A stretch of DNA of 64,000 bases. Source: Cedecea neteri. Its GTDB lineage: Bacteria > Pseudomonadota > Gammaproteobacteria > Enterobacterales > Enterobacteriaceae. Positions 44,900 to 53,716 of this stretch are shown piece after piece. The stretch is from assembly GCF_000758325.1 (NCBI RefSeq), contig NZ_CP009459.1, forward strand, positions 1,116,001 to 1,180,000. Reading direction: 5' to 3'. Numbering within the stretch: position 1 is the stretch's first letter; every line of letters starts with the position of its first letter. The notes beneath the pieces were generated by a model that saw only the letters and a list, made by a program, of their open reading frames with translations, did not search any database and had not been told where the DNA came from. Position numbers and translations under genes: made by a program.

Positions 44900-46015
44900 A
44901 TGATTAGAGCATTAAGGAAAAGGATCCAGCTATGGCTGGTTAATTTTTTCCTAATTATTTACACTCGTCAAAAGAACCTGTATTCAAGCCGACGTGTATT
45001 TGAACTCGATGATAAGAGCGATTTTACTAATATACTAATATACTCTTCTACCGCTCTTGGGGATTTTATGATGAATTCCCCTGCTATTCATGAGATTAGG
45101 AAAAGATTTCCTTCTGCAAATATTACCTTAGTGTGTAATAAGAAAATGTATAGTTTTCTTAAAGAAGGAACAGAGTGGGATAATTTAATCAGTTGGGATA
45201 ATAAATTTACTACGCTTTTTCAGTTAGTAAAGGAAATTAAAAAGCATGGCTCCCCAGAATTAACCGTTATTCTCCATTCGCATACGCCATATGATTTCTT
45301 AAGTGCTATATTGTCAGGCACGAAGTTTATTTTCGTAGATAATGATAAACAAGACTTACCGCTAGTCAGCAAATGGGCGACGAATCATATTAGTAAATTC
45401 GTAGGGCATACCATTCAGCGGAAGTTGGAATTAATTTCTCCGCTGTTAGACACAAATCCTGATAACAGGATGCGTCTTCCCTTTCCGGTTGAAAAGACCC
45501 TTAGTGAAAATGACGCTAGCTATAGGTGGATTGGTTTCCAGATGGGGGCTTCATCCTATAAAAAATGTTGGCCTGTTCAGCGATTTGTCACACTTGCAAG
45601 CCAACTCTTTACTTCTCCTGATGTGAGAATTGTGCTTATAGGCGCCCCAAATGAACGCCCTTTGCAAGATGAATTCATGCAAAATCTGGATCCTGGCTTC
45701 CATAACAGAGTAAAACCTTTAATTGGCGAAACGTCGCTGAAAGAATTAATTCAGGAAGTTAAAAATATGGATCTGTTGGTGACTTCTGACACCGGGCCTA
45801 TGCACCTTGCGGTGGCGATGCAGATACCTACCGTGAGTATGTTTGTTATTACCTCCCCATACCTGTATGGACCTTTCCAGGATCCACAATTACATTCAGT
45901 TATTTATAAAGCCTATACCGCTCTGGATGAGTTGAAGTATAAGTCGGCGTTAGAGAAAATTAGCTGTGATGAAGTACTCAGCCGAATCACAGTCTATTTT
46001 AGTCAGAAAGTATAA
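44900..46015 (+). CDS. GT9 glycosyltransferase, last gene of core operon
   Basis: A 371-residue GT9-family protein. It differs from its neighbours by an N-terminal extension of about 45 residues with a hydrophobic stretch (LWLVNFFLIIY, about 12-22) that may attach it to the membrane. The core motifs follow: SSTALGDFMMNSPAIHEIRKRFP (GD conserved), GFQMGASSYKKCWP and TSDTGPMHLAVAMQIPTVSMFV. I do not recognise a named orthologue. It probably adds a sugar, possibly heptose, to the outer core. AT-rich; convergent with waaC. Confidence 0.8.
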   Translation: MIRALRKRIQLWLVNFFLIIYTRQKNLYSSRRVFELDDKSDFTNILIYSSTALGDFMMNSPAIHEIRKRFPSANITLVCNKKMYSFLKEGTEWDNLISWDNKFTTLFQLVKEIKKHGSPELTVILHSHTPYDFLSAILSGTKFIFVDNDKQDLPLVSKWATNHISKFVGHTIQRKLELISPLLDTNPDNRMRLPFPVEKTLSENDASYRWIGFQMGASSYKKCWPVQRFVTLASQLFTSPDVRIVLIGAPNERPLQDEFMQNLDPGFHNRVKPLIGETSLKELIQEVKNMDLLVTSDTGPMHLAVAMQIPTVSMFVITSPYLYGPFQDPQLHSVIYKAYTALDELKYKSALEKISCDEVLSRITVYFSQKV

Positions 46016-46022
46016 AGACTAG

Positions 46023-46054
46023 ACACCCTGATGTTGCACAGGCATTCGGGGTGT
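46023..46054 (+). terminator. Terminator of the core operon
   Basis: ACACCCTGA and TCGGGGTGT pair across a 14-base loop and are followed by TTATTTG. It lies in the 39 bases between the last core gene and the convergent waaC stop, and could also serve waaC. Confidence 0.65.
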
Positions 46055-47020
46055 TTATTTGAATGTGTTCTTAATTTTTTCTAGTACTTCTCTTGAGGAG
46101 AGTTTTGACATCTTGTCGTCAGGGGCGTTACACACCTCCTGATTTTTCCCATACCCCCCAATCAGCCCCGGATCTGTCGGTCCGTAAAGCGTTACATTCG
46201 GGCGGTCTAATGCGGCGGTAAGATGGCTTAATCCTGTATCAACGGAAACCACATATTTTGCCCCCGCCAATACTTTAGCCACTTCTTCAAGCGTCATTTT
46301 CGGTAAGACGTCAACAAAATCAAACCCTTCTGCCAGCCGCTTTGCCCTTGCTTCTTCATGCGGTGCTCCCCACGGAAGCTTAATGCGAACCCCTGAACCC
46401 TTCAGCAGGCTAATCAGCTCACGCCAGTGAGTTTCTGGCCAGTGTTTATCATCTCGTGTCGTCGCATGTAAGAATACGGCATATTGGCCATTATTCGCCT
46501 TCAGAGAGTTCAGAAAATGGGATGCGATTGCATAATCACCCTGCCGCTCTGATTGGGGATATCCCAGGCTCTTAGCAAAAAGCTCACGCACGCGCTCAAC
46601 CGCGTGTTGCTGCTTAGCCACGCTGTGTCTAACGTTGTAGAACAGGCTGGCCAGTGGCTCACGTGCGCTGTGCCAATCCATGCCGTGCTTTATGCCATGC
46701 GCCTTGCGAGTGACCAGCGCGGCACTTTTTACCAGCCCCTGAGCATCGATAATGCAGTCATATTCTCTGGCCTTCAGCTCCTTATAGAACACTTCTCGTT
46801 CAGCGCGTGTTTTAGAAGCAAACCAGCTTTTACGCCAGCGACGGATCGCCACCGGGAATACTTTATCCACGGCCGGATGCCAGCTCGGGATCTGGGCAAA
46901 GCCTTCTTCAACAACCCAATCGAACTTGATACCCGGAATGGCATGCATCGCGTCCGTAAGCGCAGGAAGAGAGTGAAGAACATCACCCATCGAAGATGTT
47001 TTAACGAGAAGAACACGCAT
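46055..47020 (-). CDS. waaC: LPS heptosyltransferase I
   Basis: Adds HepI to Kdo2-lipid A using ADP-L-glycero-D-manno-heptose. The 321 residues match E. coli WaaC (319). KTSSMGDVLHSLPAL with the catalytic Asp13, HATTRDDKHWPE, and the donor motif VSVDTGLSHLTAALDRPN are intact. The ATG shares one base with the waaF stop (TGATG), so the two are coupled. Confidence 0.98.
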   Translation of the reverse strand: MRVLLVKTSSMGDVLHSLPALTDAMHAIPGIKFDWVVEEGFAQIPSWHPAVDKVFPVAIRRWRKSWFASKTRAEREVFYKELKAREYDCIIDAQGLVKSAALVTRKAHGIKHGMDWHSAREPLASLFYNVRHSVAKQQHAVERVRELFAKSLGYPQSERQGDYAIASHFLNSLKANNGQYAVFLHATTRDDKHWPETHWRELISLLKGSGVRIKLPWGAPHEEARAKRLAEGFDFVDVLPKMTLEEVAKVLAGAKYVVSVDTGLSHLTAALDRPNVTLYGPTDPGLIGGYGKNQEVCNAPDDKMSKLSSREVLEKIKNTFK

Positions 47021-48069
47021 CAGTCTTCCTTGCTGCGGGTTAACAGTTCAGTCAATACAACCAGCACGCTCTCGGGCGTGATATCGATCAGGCTTTGATG
47101 ATAGCCCTCAGCGGCATCGCCTTTACGCACTTTATGGTAGCCGCTGATCAGGCGAATAACCTTCGCTTTATGGGAAAGCGGTGGCGTGAAGTCTGGACTG
47201 CTTGGGCCGTAAAGTGCCACCAGCGGACGGTCGAGTGCGGCTGCAACATGCATCAGGCCGGAATCATTGGTGACCACGCCCTCGCAAGCGGCAAGCAATA
47301 TCACGGCCTGTTCAAGCTGGGTATCCCCGGCAAGGTTACGGCACCATGCCTGCTGCTCAGTGGTGAGGGCAGCAAGAATATCTTTACCAGCGTCCTTATC
47401 CTTGGCAGAGCCGAAGAGCACAACCTGATAGCCAGCATCAATGAGTTTTGCTGCGAGCGCGGCGTAATGATAGTGCGGCCAACGCTTTGCCGGGCCGAAC
47501 TCTGCTCCGGGGCAGAAACCTATCATCGGACGCTGTGACTCGAGATTAAAGGCAGCGCAGGCCTGTGTTTTCTCACCTTCACTGACATGAAGTTGAGGCC
47601 AAAGGAGTGGCTGTGGGAGATCTTTCGCCGACTGCATTACGCCCTTGTCGTAACCTAAAGCGACGTAGCGTTCTATCATTAAAGGCCAGGCTTGTTTGTC
47701 CAGCTTGCGGCTGTCATTCAGCAGGCCGTAACGCAATTCGCCCAGCCAACCCGTGCGATGAGGAATGTTGGCAAAAAAAGGAACTAGTGCGGACTTAAAG
47801 GAATTGGGCAGGACGTAAGCACGATCATAGCGCTTATCCCGAAGGCTATGACCCAGACGGCGGCGTTCTGCGATTTGCAGCGCCCCGTGACCTAGCGGCA
47901 TAGCGATCGCCTCGTTCACTTCCTGCATACGTGATAATAGCGGACGGCACCACGCGGGTGCCATCACATCAATGATCGCCTGGGGATAACGCGCCTTGAG
48001 CGTGCGATAGAGACTTTGCGACATCATCATGTCGCCCACCCATGACGGGCCAATCACCAGAATTTTCAT
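47020..48069 (-). CDS. waaF: LPS heptosyltransferase II
   Basis: Adds HepII to HepI. The 349 residues match E. coli WaaF. The GT9 landmarks are GPSWVGDMMMSQSLYR, GFCPGAEFGPAKRWP and TNDSGLMHVAAALDRPLVALYGPSSP. It lies 16 bases after hldD, in the operon hldD-waaF-waaC. Unlike E. coli, waaL is not the fourth gene of this unit. Confidence 0.98.
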   Translation of the reverse strand: MKILVIGPSWVGDMMMSQSLYRTLKARYPQAIIDVMAPAWCRPLLSRMQEVNEAIAMPLGHGALQIAERRRLGHSLRDKRYDRAYVLPNSFKSALVPFFANIPHRTGWLGELRYGLLNDSRKLDKQAWPLMIERYVALGYDKGVMQSAKDLPQPLLWPQLHVSEGEKTQACAAFNLESQRPMIGFCPGAEFGPAKRWPHYHYAALAAKLIDAGYQVVLFGSAKDKDAGKDILAALTTEQQAWCRNLAGDTQLEQAVILLAACEGVVTNDSGLMHVAAALDRPLVALYGPSSPDFTPPLSHKAKVIRLISGYHKVRKGDAAEGYHQSLIDITPESVLVVLTELLTRSKED

Positions 48070-48085
48070 GCTTTTCCTGTGCAGC

Positions 48086-49018
48086 TTATGCGTCGCGATT
48101 TAACCATTTCATGTATTCCGCAACCCCTTGGGCAACGGTTTTGAACGGCTTGTCGTAACCCGCAGCGCGCAGATTGGTTAAGTCGGCTTCAGTATAAGCC
48201 TGATAGCGACCTTTTAGCTTTTCCGGGAAAGGAATGTACTCGATGCTGCCTTTGTTGTGATACGCCAGCGCTGCATCTGCCACGGCCTGGAAGGATTCCG
48301 CACGGCCGGTACCGCAGTTGAAAATACCGGAAACACCATTTTCCCAGAACCAGAGGTTAACGGCGGCCACATCACCCACATAGATGAAGTCACGCTTGAA
48401 GCCGTCACTGCCTTCAAAGAGTTTAGGATTTTCACCGTTATTCAATTGGGTGTTGAGGTGGAAGGCGACGCTCGCCATGCTGCCTTTGTGGCCTTCACGC
48501 GGCCCGTAGACGTTAAAGTAGCGGAAGCCGGTCACCTGAGAGTTCGCTTCTGGCAGGATTTGGCGCACATATTCATCAAACAGGAATTTTGAGTAACCAT
48601 ATACGTTCAGCGGCTGTTCATATTCGCGTGATTCGATGAAGTCTTTATTGCGTCCACCGTAGGTCGCGGCGGAAGAGGCGTAGAGGAACGGAATTTCACG
48701 CTCCAGGCAGTAGTGCAGAATTTCTTTAGAGTACTGATAGTTGTTGTCCATCATGTACTTGCCGTCCCACTCGGTGGTGGAGGAGCAGGCACCTTCATGG
48801 AAGATGGCGTCGATATCACCGAAGTCTTCCCCGGCCATAATTTGGATCAGGAAGTCTTCCTTATCCATGTAGTCGGCGATGTCCAGATCAACCAGGTTAA
48901 CAAATTTAGTCCCGTCTTTGAGGTTATCCACTACCAGGATATCGCGGTAGCCTTGCTCATTCAGTGACTTAACAATGTTGCTGCCGATCATGCCGGCGCC
49001 GCCAGTAACGATAATCAT
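48086..49018 (-). CDS. hldD: ADP-L-glycero-D-manno-heptose 6-epimerase
   Basis: Last step of ADP-heptose synthesis, feeding WaaC, WaaF, WaaQ and perhaps the extra GT9 enzymes. The 310 residues match E. coli HldD (RfaD). It is a short-chain dehydrogenase-like epimerase with the NADP-binding GGAGMIGSN (Met where E. coli has Phe) and the catalytic SSAATYGG...YGYSKFLFD (Tyr-x3-Lys). It is divergent from kbl. Confidence 0.98.
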   Translation of the reverse strand: MIIVTGGAGMIGSNIVKSLNEQGYRDILVVDNLKDGTKFVNLVDLDIADYMDKEDFLIQIMAGEDFGDIDAIFHEGACSSTTEWDGKYMMDNNYQYSKEILHYCLEREIPFLYASSAATYGGRNKDFIESREYEQPLNVYGYSKFLFDEYVRQILPEANSQVTGFRYFNVYGPREGHKGSMASVAFHLNTQLNNGENPKLFEGSDGFKRDFIYVGDVAAVNLWFWENGVSGIFNCGTGRAESFQAVADAALAYHNKGSIEYIPFPEKLKGRYQAYTEADLTNLRAAGYDKPFKTVAQGVAEYMKWLNRDA

Positions 49019-49233
49019 AAGTTTAACCTTTAAAAAGTGGAGCTTTCAGGCCATAGACCTGATGCGCTAATGGCTCTTATCATACCATTACAATTAAAGA
49101 CCCGCCTAATGAGCGGAAGTTTTTCACCCTCGTGATTTATCCTGCAAAAATCATATTCCCTGAAGCGTAATCTCGTCTCCTGGTATAGGTTTGGGTAATA
49201 TATGCCGAAATTTGCCATGCCTGGAGAATCGCG

Positions 49234-50430
49234 ATGCGCGAAGATTTTTACAAGCAGTTGACCTCCCAGCTCGAGACGGCTCGTGCGGAAGGGTTATTTA
49301 AAGAAGAGCGTATTATCACCTCCGCCCAGCAGGCGGACATCACCGTCGCGGACGGTAGCCACGTTATTAACTTCTGCGCCAACAACTATCTGGGCCTCGC
49401 TAACCATCCGCAGCTGATTGAAGCGGCTAAACAGGGGATGGATAAACACGGTTTTGGTATGGCTTCGGTCCGCTTCATTTGTGGTACTCAGGACAGCCAC
49501 AAACAGCTGGAAAGCAAGCTGGCCGATTTCCTGGGAACGGACGATGCGATTCTCTACTCCTCCTGCTTCGACGCCAATGGCGGCCTGTTTGAGACGCTGC
49601 TTGGGCCGGAAGACGCCATCATTTCTGATGCGTTAAACCATGCTTCAATTATTGACGGGGTTCGCCTGTGCAAAGCCCAGCGTTATCGCTATGCCAACAA
49701 CGATATGCAGGAGCTGGAAGCTCGTCTGAAAGAGGCTCGCGCTGCGGGTGCTCGCCACGTGATGATCGCCACCGACGGCGTGTTCTCAATGGACGGCGTG
49801 ATTGCCAACCTGCAGGGCGTTTGTGACCTGGCGGATAAGTACAATGCGCTGGTTATGGTCGATGACTCCCACGCTGTGGGCTTTGTAGGTGCCAATGGGC
49901 GCGGTACGCACGAATACTGCGATGTTATGGACCGGGTTGATATTATTACCGGCACGCTGGGTAAAGCGCTGGGTGGTGCTTCAGGTGGCTACACCGCTGG
50001 TCGCAAAGAAGTTATCGAATGGCTTCGCCAGCGTTCCCGTCCTTACCTGTTCTCGAATTCACTCGCACCAGCCATCGTTTCCGCCTCTATCAAGGTCCTG
50101 GAAATGCTGGAGTCAGGTGCAGAGCTGCGTGAGCGTCTGTGGTCCAACGCACGTCTGTTCCGTGAAAAAATGAGCGCTGCCGGGTTTACGCTTGCTGGTG
50201 CCGATCACGCGATTATTCCAGTGATGCTTGGTGAAGCGGTTGTGGCGCAAAACTTTGCGCGCGAGCTGCAAAAAGAAGGTATTTATGTCACCGGTTTCTT
50301 CTATCCGGTGGTGCCAAAAGGTCAGGCGCGTATTCGCACCCAAATGTCGGCGGCGCATACCCCTGAGCAAATCGAACGTGCGGTAGATGCGTTTACGCGC
50401 ATCGGTAAGCAATTAGGCGTTATCGCTTAA
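49234..50430 (+). CDS. kbl: 2-amino-3-ketobutyrate CoA ligase (glycine C-acetyltransferase)
   Basis: Pyridoxal-phosphate enzyme that cleaves 2-amino-3-ketobutyrate with CoA to glycine and acetyl-CoA, the second step of threonine breakdown. The 398 residues equal E. coli Kbl. The alpha-oxoamine synthase fold shows [14 protein letters not shown], the PLP Asp in [12 protein letters not shown], and the Schiff-base lysine in [14 protein letters not shown] (about 244). It forms an operon with tdh 10 bases downstream. Confidence 0.98.
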   Translation: MREDFYKQLTSQLETARAEGLFKEERIITSAQQADITVADGSHVINFCANNYLGLANHPQLIEAAKQGMDKHGFGMASVRFICGTQDSHKQLESKLADFLGTDDAILYSSCFDANGGLFETLLGPEDAIISDALNHASIIDGVRLCKAQRYRYANNDMQELEARLKEARAAGARHVMIATDGVFSMDGVIANLQGVCDLADKYNALVMVDDSHAVGFVGANGRGTHEYCDVMDRVDIITGTLGKALGGASGGYTAGRKEVIEWLRQRSRPYLFSNSLAPAIVSASIKVLEMLESGAELRERLWSNARLFREKMSAAGFTLAGADHAIIPVMLGEAVVAQNFARELQKEGIYVTGFFYPVVPKGQARIRTQMSAAHTPEQIERAVDAFTRIGKQLGVIA

Positions 50431-50440
50431 GGGAGCGGTC

Positions 50441-51466
50441 ATGAAAGCATTAGCAAAACTGAAGGCGGAAGAAGGCATCTGGATGACGGATGCTCCCAAG
50501 CCGGAAATGGGTCATAACGATCTGCTGATCAAAATTCGTAAAACGGCGATTTGCGGGACCGACGTCCATATTTACAACTGGGACGAATGGTCGCAAAAAA
50601 CTATTCCTGTTCCTATGGTTGTAGGCCACGAATACGTGGGTGAAGTGGTCGGCATTGGCCAGGAAGTGAAAGGCTTCAAGATTGGCGACCGCGTTTCCGG
50701 CGAAGGGCATATCACCTGTGGGCACTGCCGTAACTGCCGCGGCGGGCGTACCCACCTGTGTCGTAACACTACCGGCGTGGGTGTGAACCGCCCTGGCTGT
50801 TTTGCTGAGTATTTGGTTATCCCGGCGTTTAATGCGTTCAAGATCCCGGACAATATCTCAGACGACCTGGCTTCCATCTTCGACCCGTTCGGTAACGCAG
50901 TGCACACGGCACTTTCGTTCGACCTGGTGGGCGAAGATGTGCTGGTCTCCGGTGCGGGCCCTATCGGGATCATGGCGGCGGCAGTAGCGAAGCATGTCGG
51001 CGCGCGTAACGTGGTGATTACCGACGTGAACGAATACCGTCTTGAGCTGGCGCGCGAAATGGGTATTACCCGTGCGGTTAACGTCAGCAAAGAAAGCTTG
51101 CAGGACGTAATGAGCGAGCTGGGGATGACCGAAGGATTTGACGTGGGCCTGGAGATGTCCGGGGCGCCTCCAGCATTCCGCACAATGCTGGATACCATGA
51201 ACCACGGTGGCCGTATTGCGATGCTGGGGATCCCGCCGTCAGATATGTCTATCGACTGGACCAAAGTTATCTTTAAAGGATTGTTTATTAAAGGTATCTA
51301 TGGGCGAGAGATGTTTGAAACCTGGTACAAGATGGCCGCCCTGATTCAGTCTGGCCTGGATCTGTCCCCGATTATCACCCACCGCTTCTCTATAGATGAG
51401 TTCCAGAAAGGCTTTGACGCGATGCGTTCCGGGCAGTCCGGCAAAGTTATCCTGAGCTGGGATTAA
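50441..51466 (+). CDS. tdh: L-threonine 3-dehydrogenase
   Basis: Zinc- and NAD-dependent medium-chain dehydrogenase that oxidises threonine to 2-amino-3-ketobutyrate, the substrate of Kbl. The 341 residues equal E. coli Tdh. The catalytic zinc Cys38 ([13 protein letters not shown]), [12 protein letters not shown], the structural zinc cysteines ([15 protein letters not shown]) and the NAD site [15 protein letters not shown] are intact. Confidence 0.98.
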   Translation: MKALAKLKAEEGIWMTDAPKPEMGHNDLLIKIRKTAICGTDVHIYNWDEWSQKTIPVPMVVGHEYVGEVVGIGQEVKGFKIGDRVSGEGHITCGHCRNCRGGRTHLCRNTTGVGVNRPGCFAEYLVIPAFNAFKIPDNISDDLASIFDPFGNAVHTALSFDLVGEDVLVSGAGPIGIMAAAVAKHVGARNVVITDVNEYRLELAREMGITRAVNVSKESLQDVMSELGMTEGFDVGLEMSGAPPAFRTMLDTMNHGGRIAMLGIPPSDMSIDWTKVIFKGLFIKGIYGREMFETWYKMAALIQSGLDLSPIITHRFSIDEFQKGFDAMRSGQSGKVILSWD

Positions 51467-51474
51467 TCATTAAG

Positions 51475-51502
51475 CCAGAGGGCATCGCGCCCTCTGGTTT
51501 TT
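51475..51502 (+). terminator. kbl-tdh terminator
   Basis: CCAGAGGGC-ATCGC-GCCCTCTGG followed by TTTTTC forms a strong hairpin 8 bases after the tdh stop. It lies between tdh and the convergent yibQ. Confidence 0.9.
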
Positions 51503-51505
51503 CAA

Positions 51506-52441
51506 TCAGGCCTGTTTGTCCCAACCCTGCCACTGATGCTGGAGATATTTCACCAGCGCGCTCTCGGCAATACTTTCACTGATGACTTTAAAGTAGGCGG
51601 TAGCGTACACCGGTTCGAGAGGCTGCTTCGGTTTACACACCTTCACGCCACGGAACGGGTTACGCGGCGGCGGCTGTTTGCCTGGCTGAGTATTATTCGG
51701 CGTTGAGGTATCTACCTGCGGTTCATTAAGCAGGCTGCTTGGACGCACCAGCGTGATGTCCGGTGGCAGGTTGTACACCATTTGCTGGAGAACGCGAACG
51801 GTTGAAGGGTGAGGATGACCAATGGCGATCGCTGACCCCGTTTTGCGAGCAAGCTGGATAGCGCGATTGAACTGAAAGCGAATATCCGCCTCGTTCTGAG
51901 TATCGTCGAGGAACACTTTCCGTTTAATCACTTTGACACGAGTGCCTGCCGCGGCGCGCGTGGCCTGGCTGTTACCGATGGTCATGCTGTCCAGGAAATA
52001 GAGATTGTACTGCTCCAGCGACTGCATCACCTTTTGCATGCCGAACAGGCTGGAGGTCATTGCGCTGCCCATATGGTTATTCATCCCAACGGCATAAGGG
52101 ACTTTGTTCACCGCGTCGCGGATAATTCTCTCGATTTCGCCGCTGCTCATGTCCGGGCGGAGCGTATCTTTCTCTAGCGGTTGTTTGCTGAGTGGTGCCA
52201 TCGGCAGATGGATCAGAACTTCATGCCCGGCGTTATGGGCTTTGGTGGCCATTTCGCGAGCGTGTGGCGCGTTGGGAAGCACGGCGACGGAGACGTTAGT
52301 CGGCAGGGCCAGCACCAGGTTTTCCTGCTGAGGGCGATAGCCAAAGTCATCAATGACTATTGAGAGCTTACCGGCCCATGCGGAGGTGGCCAGCATTAGC
52401 CCGCTGGCGGCGGCGAAAAAAACGGTGCGGAACTGAGGCAA
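51506..52441 (-). CDS. yibQ: Divergent polysaccharide deacetylase family protein YibQ
   Basis: The 311 residues start with a signal peptide (FRTVFFAAASGLMLATSAWA), so the protein is exported. The mature part is a divergent NodB-like barrel (LSIVIDDFGYRPQQENLVLALP, HEVLIHLPMAP, GMNNHMGSAMT, AIAIGHPHPSTVRVL). Some metal ligands are kept (DD and H-x-H-like), but activity is unproven. A proline/lysine-rich C-terminal tail follows about residue 245. It lies 3 bases after envC, suggesting a role at the cell wall with EnvC. Confidence 0.93.
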   Translation of the reverse strand: MPQFRTVFFAAASGLMLATSAWAGKLSIVIDDFGYRPQQENLVLALPTNVSVAVLPNAPHAREMATKAHNAGHEVLIHLPMAPLSKQPLEKDTLRPDMSSGEIERIIRDAVNKVPYAVGMNNHMGSAMTSSLFGMQKVMQSLEQYNLYFLDSMTIGNSQATRAAAGTRVKVIKRKVFLDDTQNEADIRFQFNRAIQLARKTGSAIAIGHPHPSTVRVLQQMVYNLPPDITLVRPSSLLNEPQVDTSTPNNTQPGKQPPPRNPFRGVKVCKPKQPLEPVYATAYFKVISESIAESALVKYLQHQWQGWDKQA

Positions 52442-52444
52442 AAC

Positions 52445-53707
52445 TTATCTTCCCAACCACGGTTGTGGATTCACTGCCTGGCCCTGGCGACGAATTTCGA
52501 AATAGAGTGACGGACGGCCCTGACCGCCACTGCTACCGACCAGCGCAATAGGTTGCCCGGCACGTACCTGGGTGCCGACGCTGACTAACGCGCTCTGGTT
52601 GTAGCCGTAGAGACTCATATCGCCCTTACCGTGTTCAATGACGACAACAAGACCATAGCCCTGAAGCCAGTCGGCAAGGATCACGCGTCCGTCGGCAATG
52701 GCTTTAACTTCCGTGCCTTCCGAAGCCGCAATAACGATACCTTTCCAACGTAGTTCACCTTGCAGCTGTTCGCCATAGCGATGCAGTAACGAACCGCGAA
52801 CCGGCCAGTATGCCTGCCCACGTGGCGCACCCAGGCCACCTGTTCTCGACATCAATGAACGCTCGCTTTCGGTTGGCTTGTAGGTTGTGCCTTTGTTGGA
52901 GGCTTCCTGCTGTTTATTGCGAACCTGCTCTGCTTCGCGTGCCTCACGCTCGGCTCGAGCTTTTGCTGCGGCTTCTGCACGGGCTATCTGATTTTGTAAG
53001 CGCGCCTGGTTCTGGCGCATTTCACTCAGCTTCTGCTGATCCTGCTGAATGGAGGATTCCAGGCCTGCCAGCGTCTTTTTACGTTCGTTGCGGGCGCTCT
53101 CCAGCTTGGCCTGCTGCGCCTGCTGGTCGTACAGCAAGGTTTGCTGTTCGCTTTGCTTACTTTCCAGCTCGATTTTTTGCTGTGCGGCTTCCGCTTTGGT
53201 CTGTTTTAACTCTTCGATAGTCTGCTGGCGTGCAGCGTTAAGGTAGCCGAAATAGGCCTGTAGCCGCTGGCCACGCTGGCTTTCTTCGCCGCTAAGAATC
53301 AGCTGAATGCCGGTATGCTGGCCCTGACGAAACGCCGCATCCAGCTGGGCAGCCAGGTTACGTTCCTGGGTTGCCTGTTGTTTTTGCAGTTTGGCGAGGG
53401 AGTTGTTCAGCGTCGCGATTTGATTGTTTAAATCCGCGAGAGTGTTCTGGGTTTCACGCAGCTTGCGGCTGGCCGCAGAAATTGCTTCTTCCTGCGCTTT
53501 TAGCTGAGCGAGTAAAACGGAGCGTTGCTGCTGCTGCTGACGCACCGCACGTTCTTTGGCGGCGATATCCTGTTGGATGGATTGCAGCTGCTGTTTGTCG
53601 TCAGCATGGCTGGAAAAAGGCCATAACAAGACGCCAGCGCTGAACACGCTGGCGTAGATAACGGGCTTCACAGCCCATGTCTTTGAAAAAATCGCCTTTC
53701 CCCTCAT
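52445..53707 (-). CDS. envC: Murein hydrolase activator EnvC
   Basis: Periplasmic activator of the amidases AmiA and AmiB at the division septum, recruited by FtsEX. The 420 residues comprise a signal peptide (about 1-35), a long coiled coil (about 35-270) rich in Gln, Lys and Glu, and a C-terminal LytM/M23 domain (about 300-420). In that domain the catalytic metal ligands are degenerate (VVIEHGKGDMSLYGYNQ), as expected for an activator rather than an enzyme. It lies between gpmM and yibQ in one operon. Confidence 0.97.
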   Translation of the reverse strand: MRGKAIFSKTWAVKPVIYASVFSAGVLLWPFSSHADDKQQLQSIQQDIAAKERAVRQQQQQRSVLLAQLKAQEEAISAASRKLRETQNTLADLNNQIATLNNSLAKLQKQQATQERNLAAQLDAAFRQGQHTGIQLILSGEESQRGQRLQAYFGYLNAARQQTIEELKQTKAEAAQQKIELESKQSEQQTLLYDQQAQQAKLESARNERKKTLAGLESSIQQDQQKLSEMRQNQARLQNQIARAEAAAKARAEREAREAEQVRNKQQEASNKGTTYKPTESERSLMSRTGGLGAPRGQAYWPVRGSLLHRYGEQLQGELRWKGIVIAASEGTEVKAIADGRVILADWLQGYGLVVVIEHGKGDMSLYGYNQSALVSVGTQVRAGQPIALVGSSGGQGRPSLYFEIRRQGQAVNPQPWLGR

Positions 53708-53716
53708 GGGGAGGGA

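Noticed and set aside
39281-46054. A mobile element or genomic island carrying the core cluster
   Set aside because: No integrase, transposase, tRNA, direct repeats or inverted repeats were seen at the edges; the flanks are the usual waaA and waaC. Exchange by homologous recombination explains it better.
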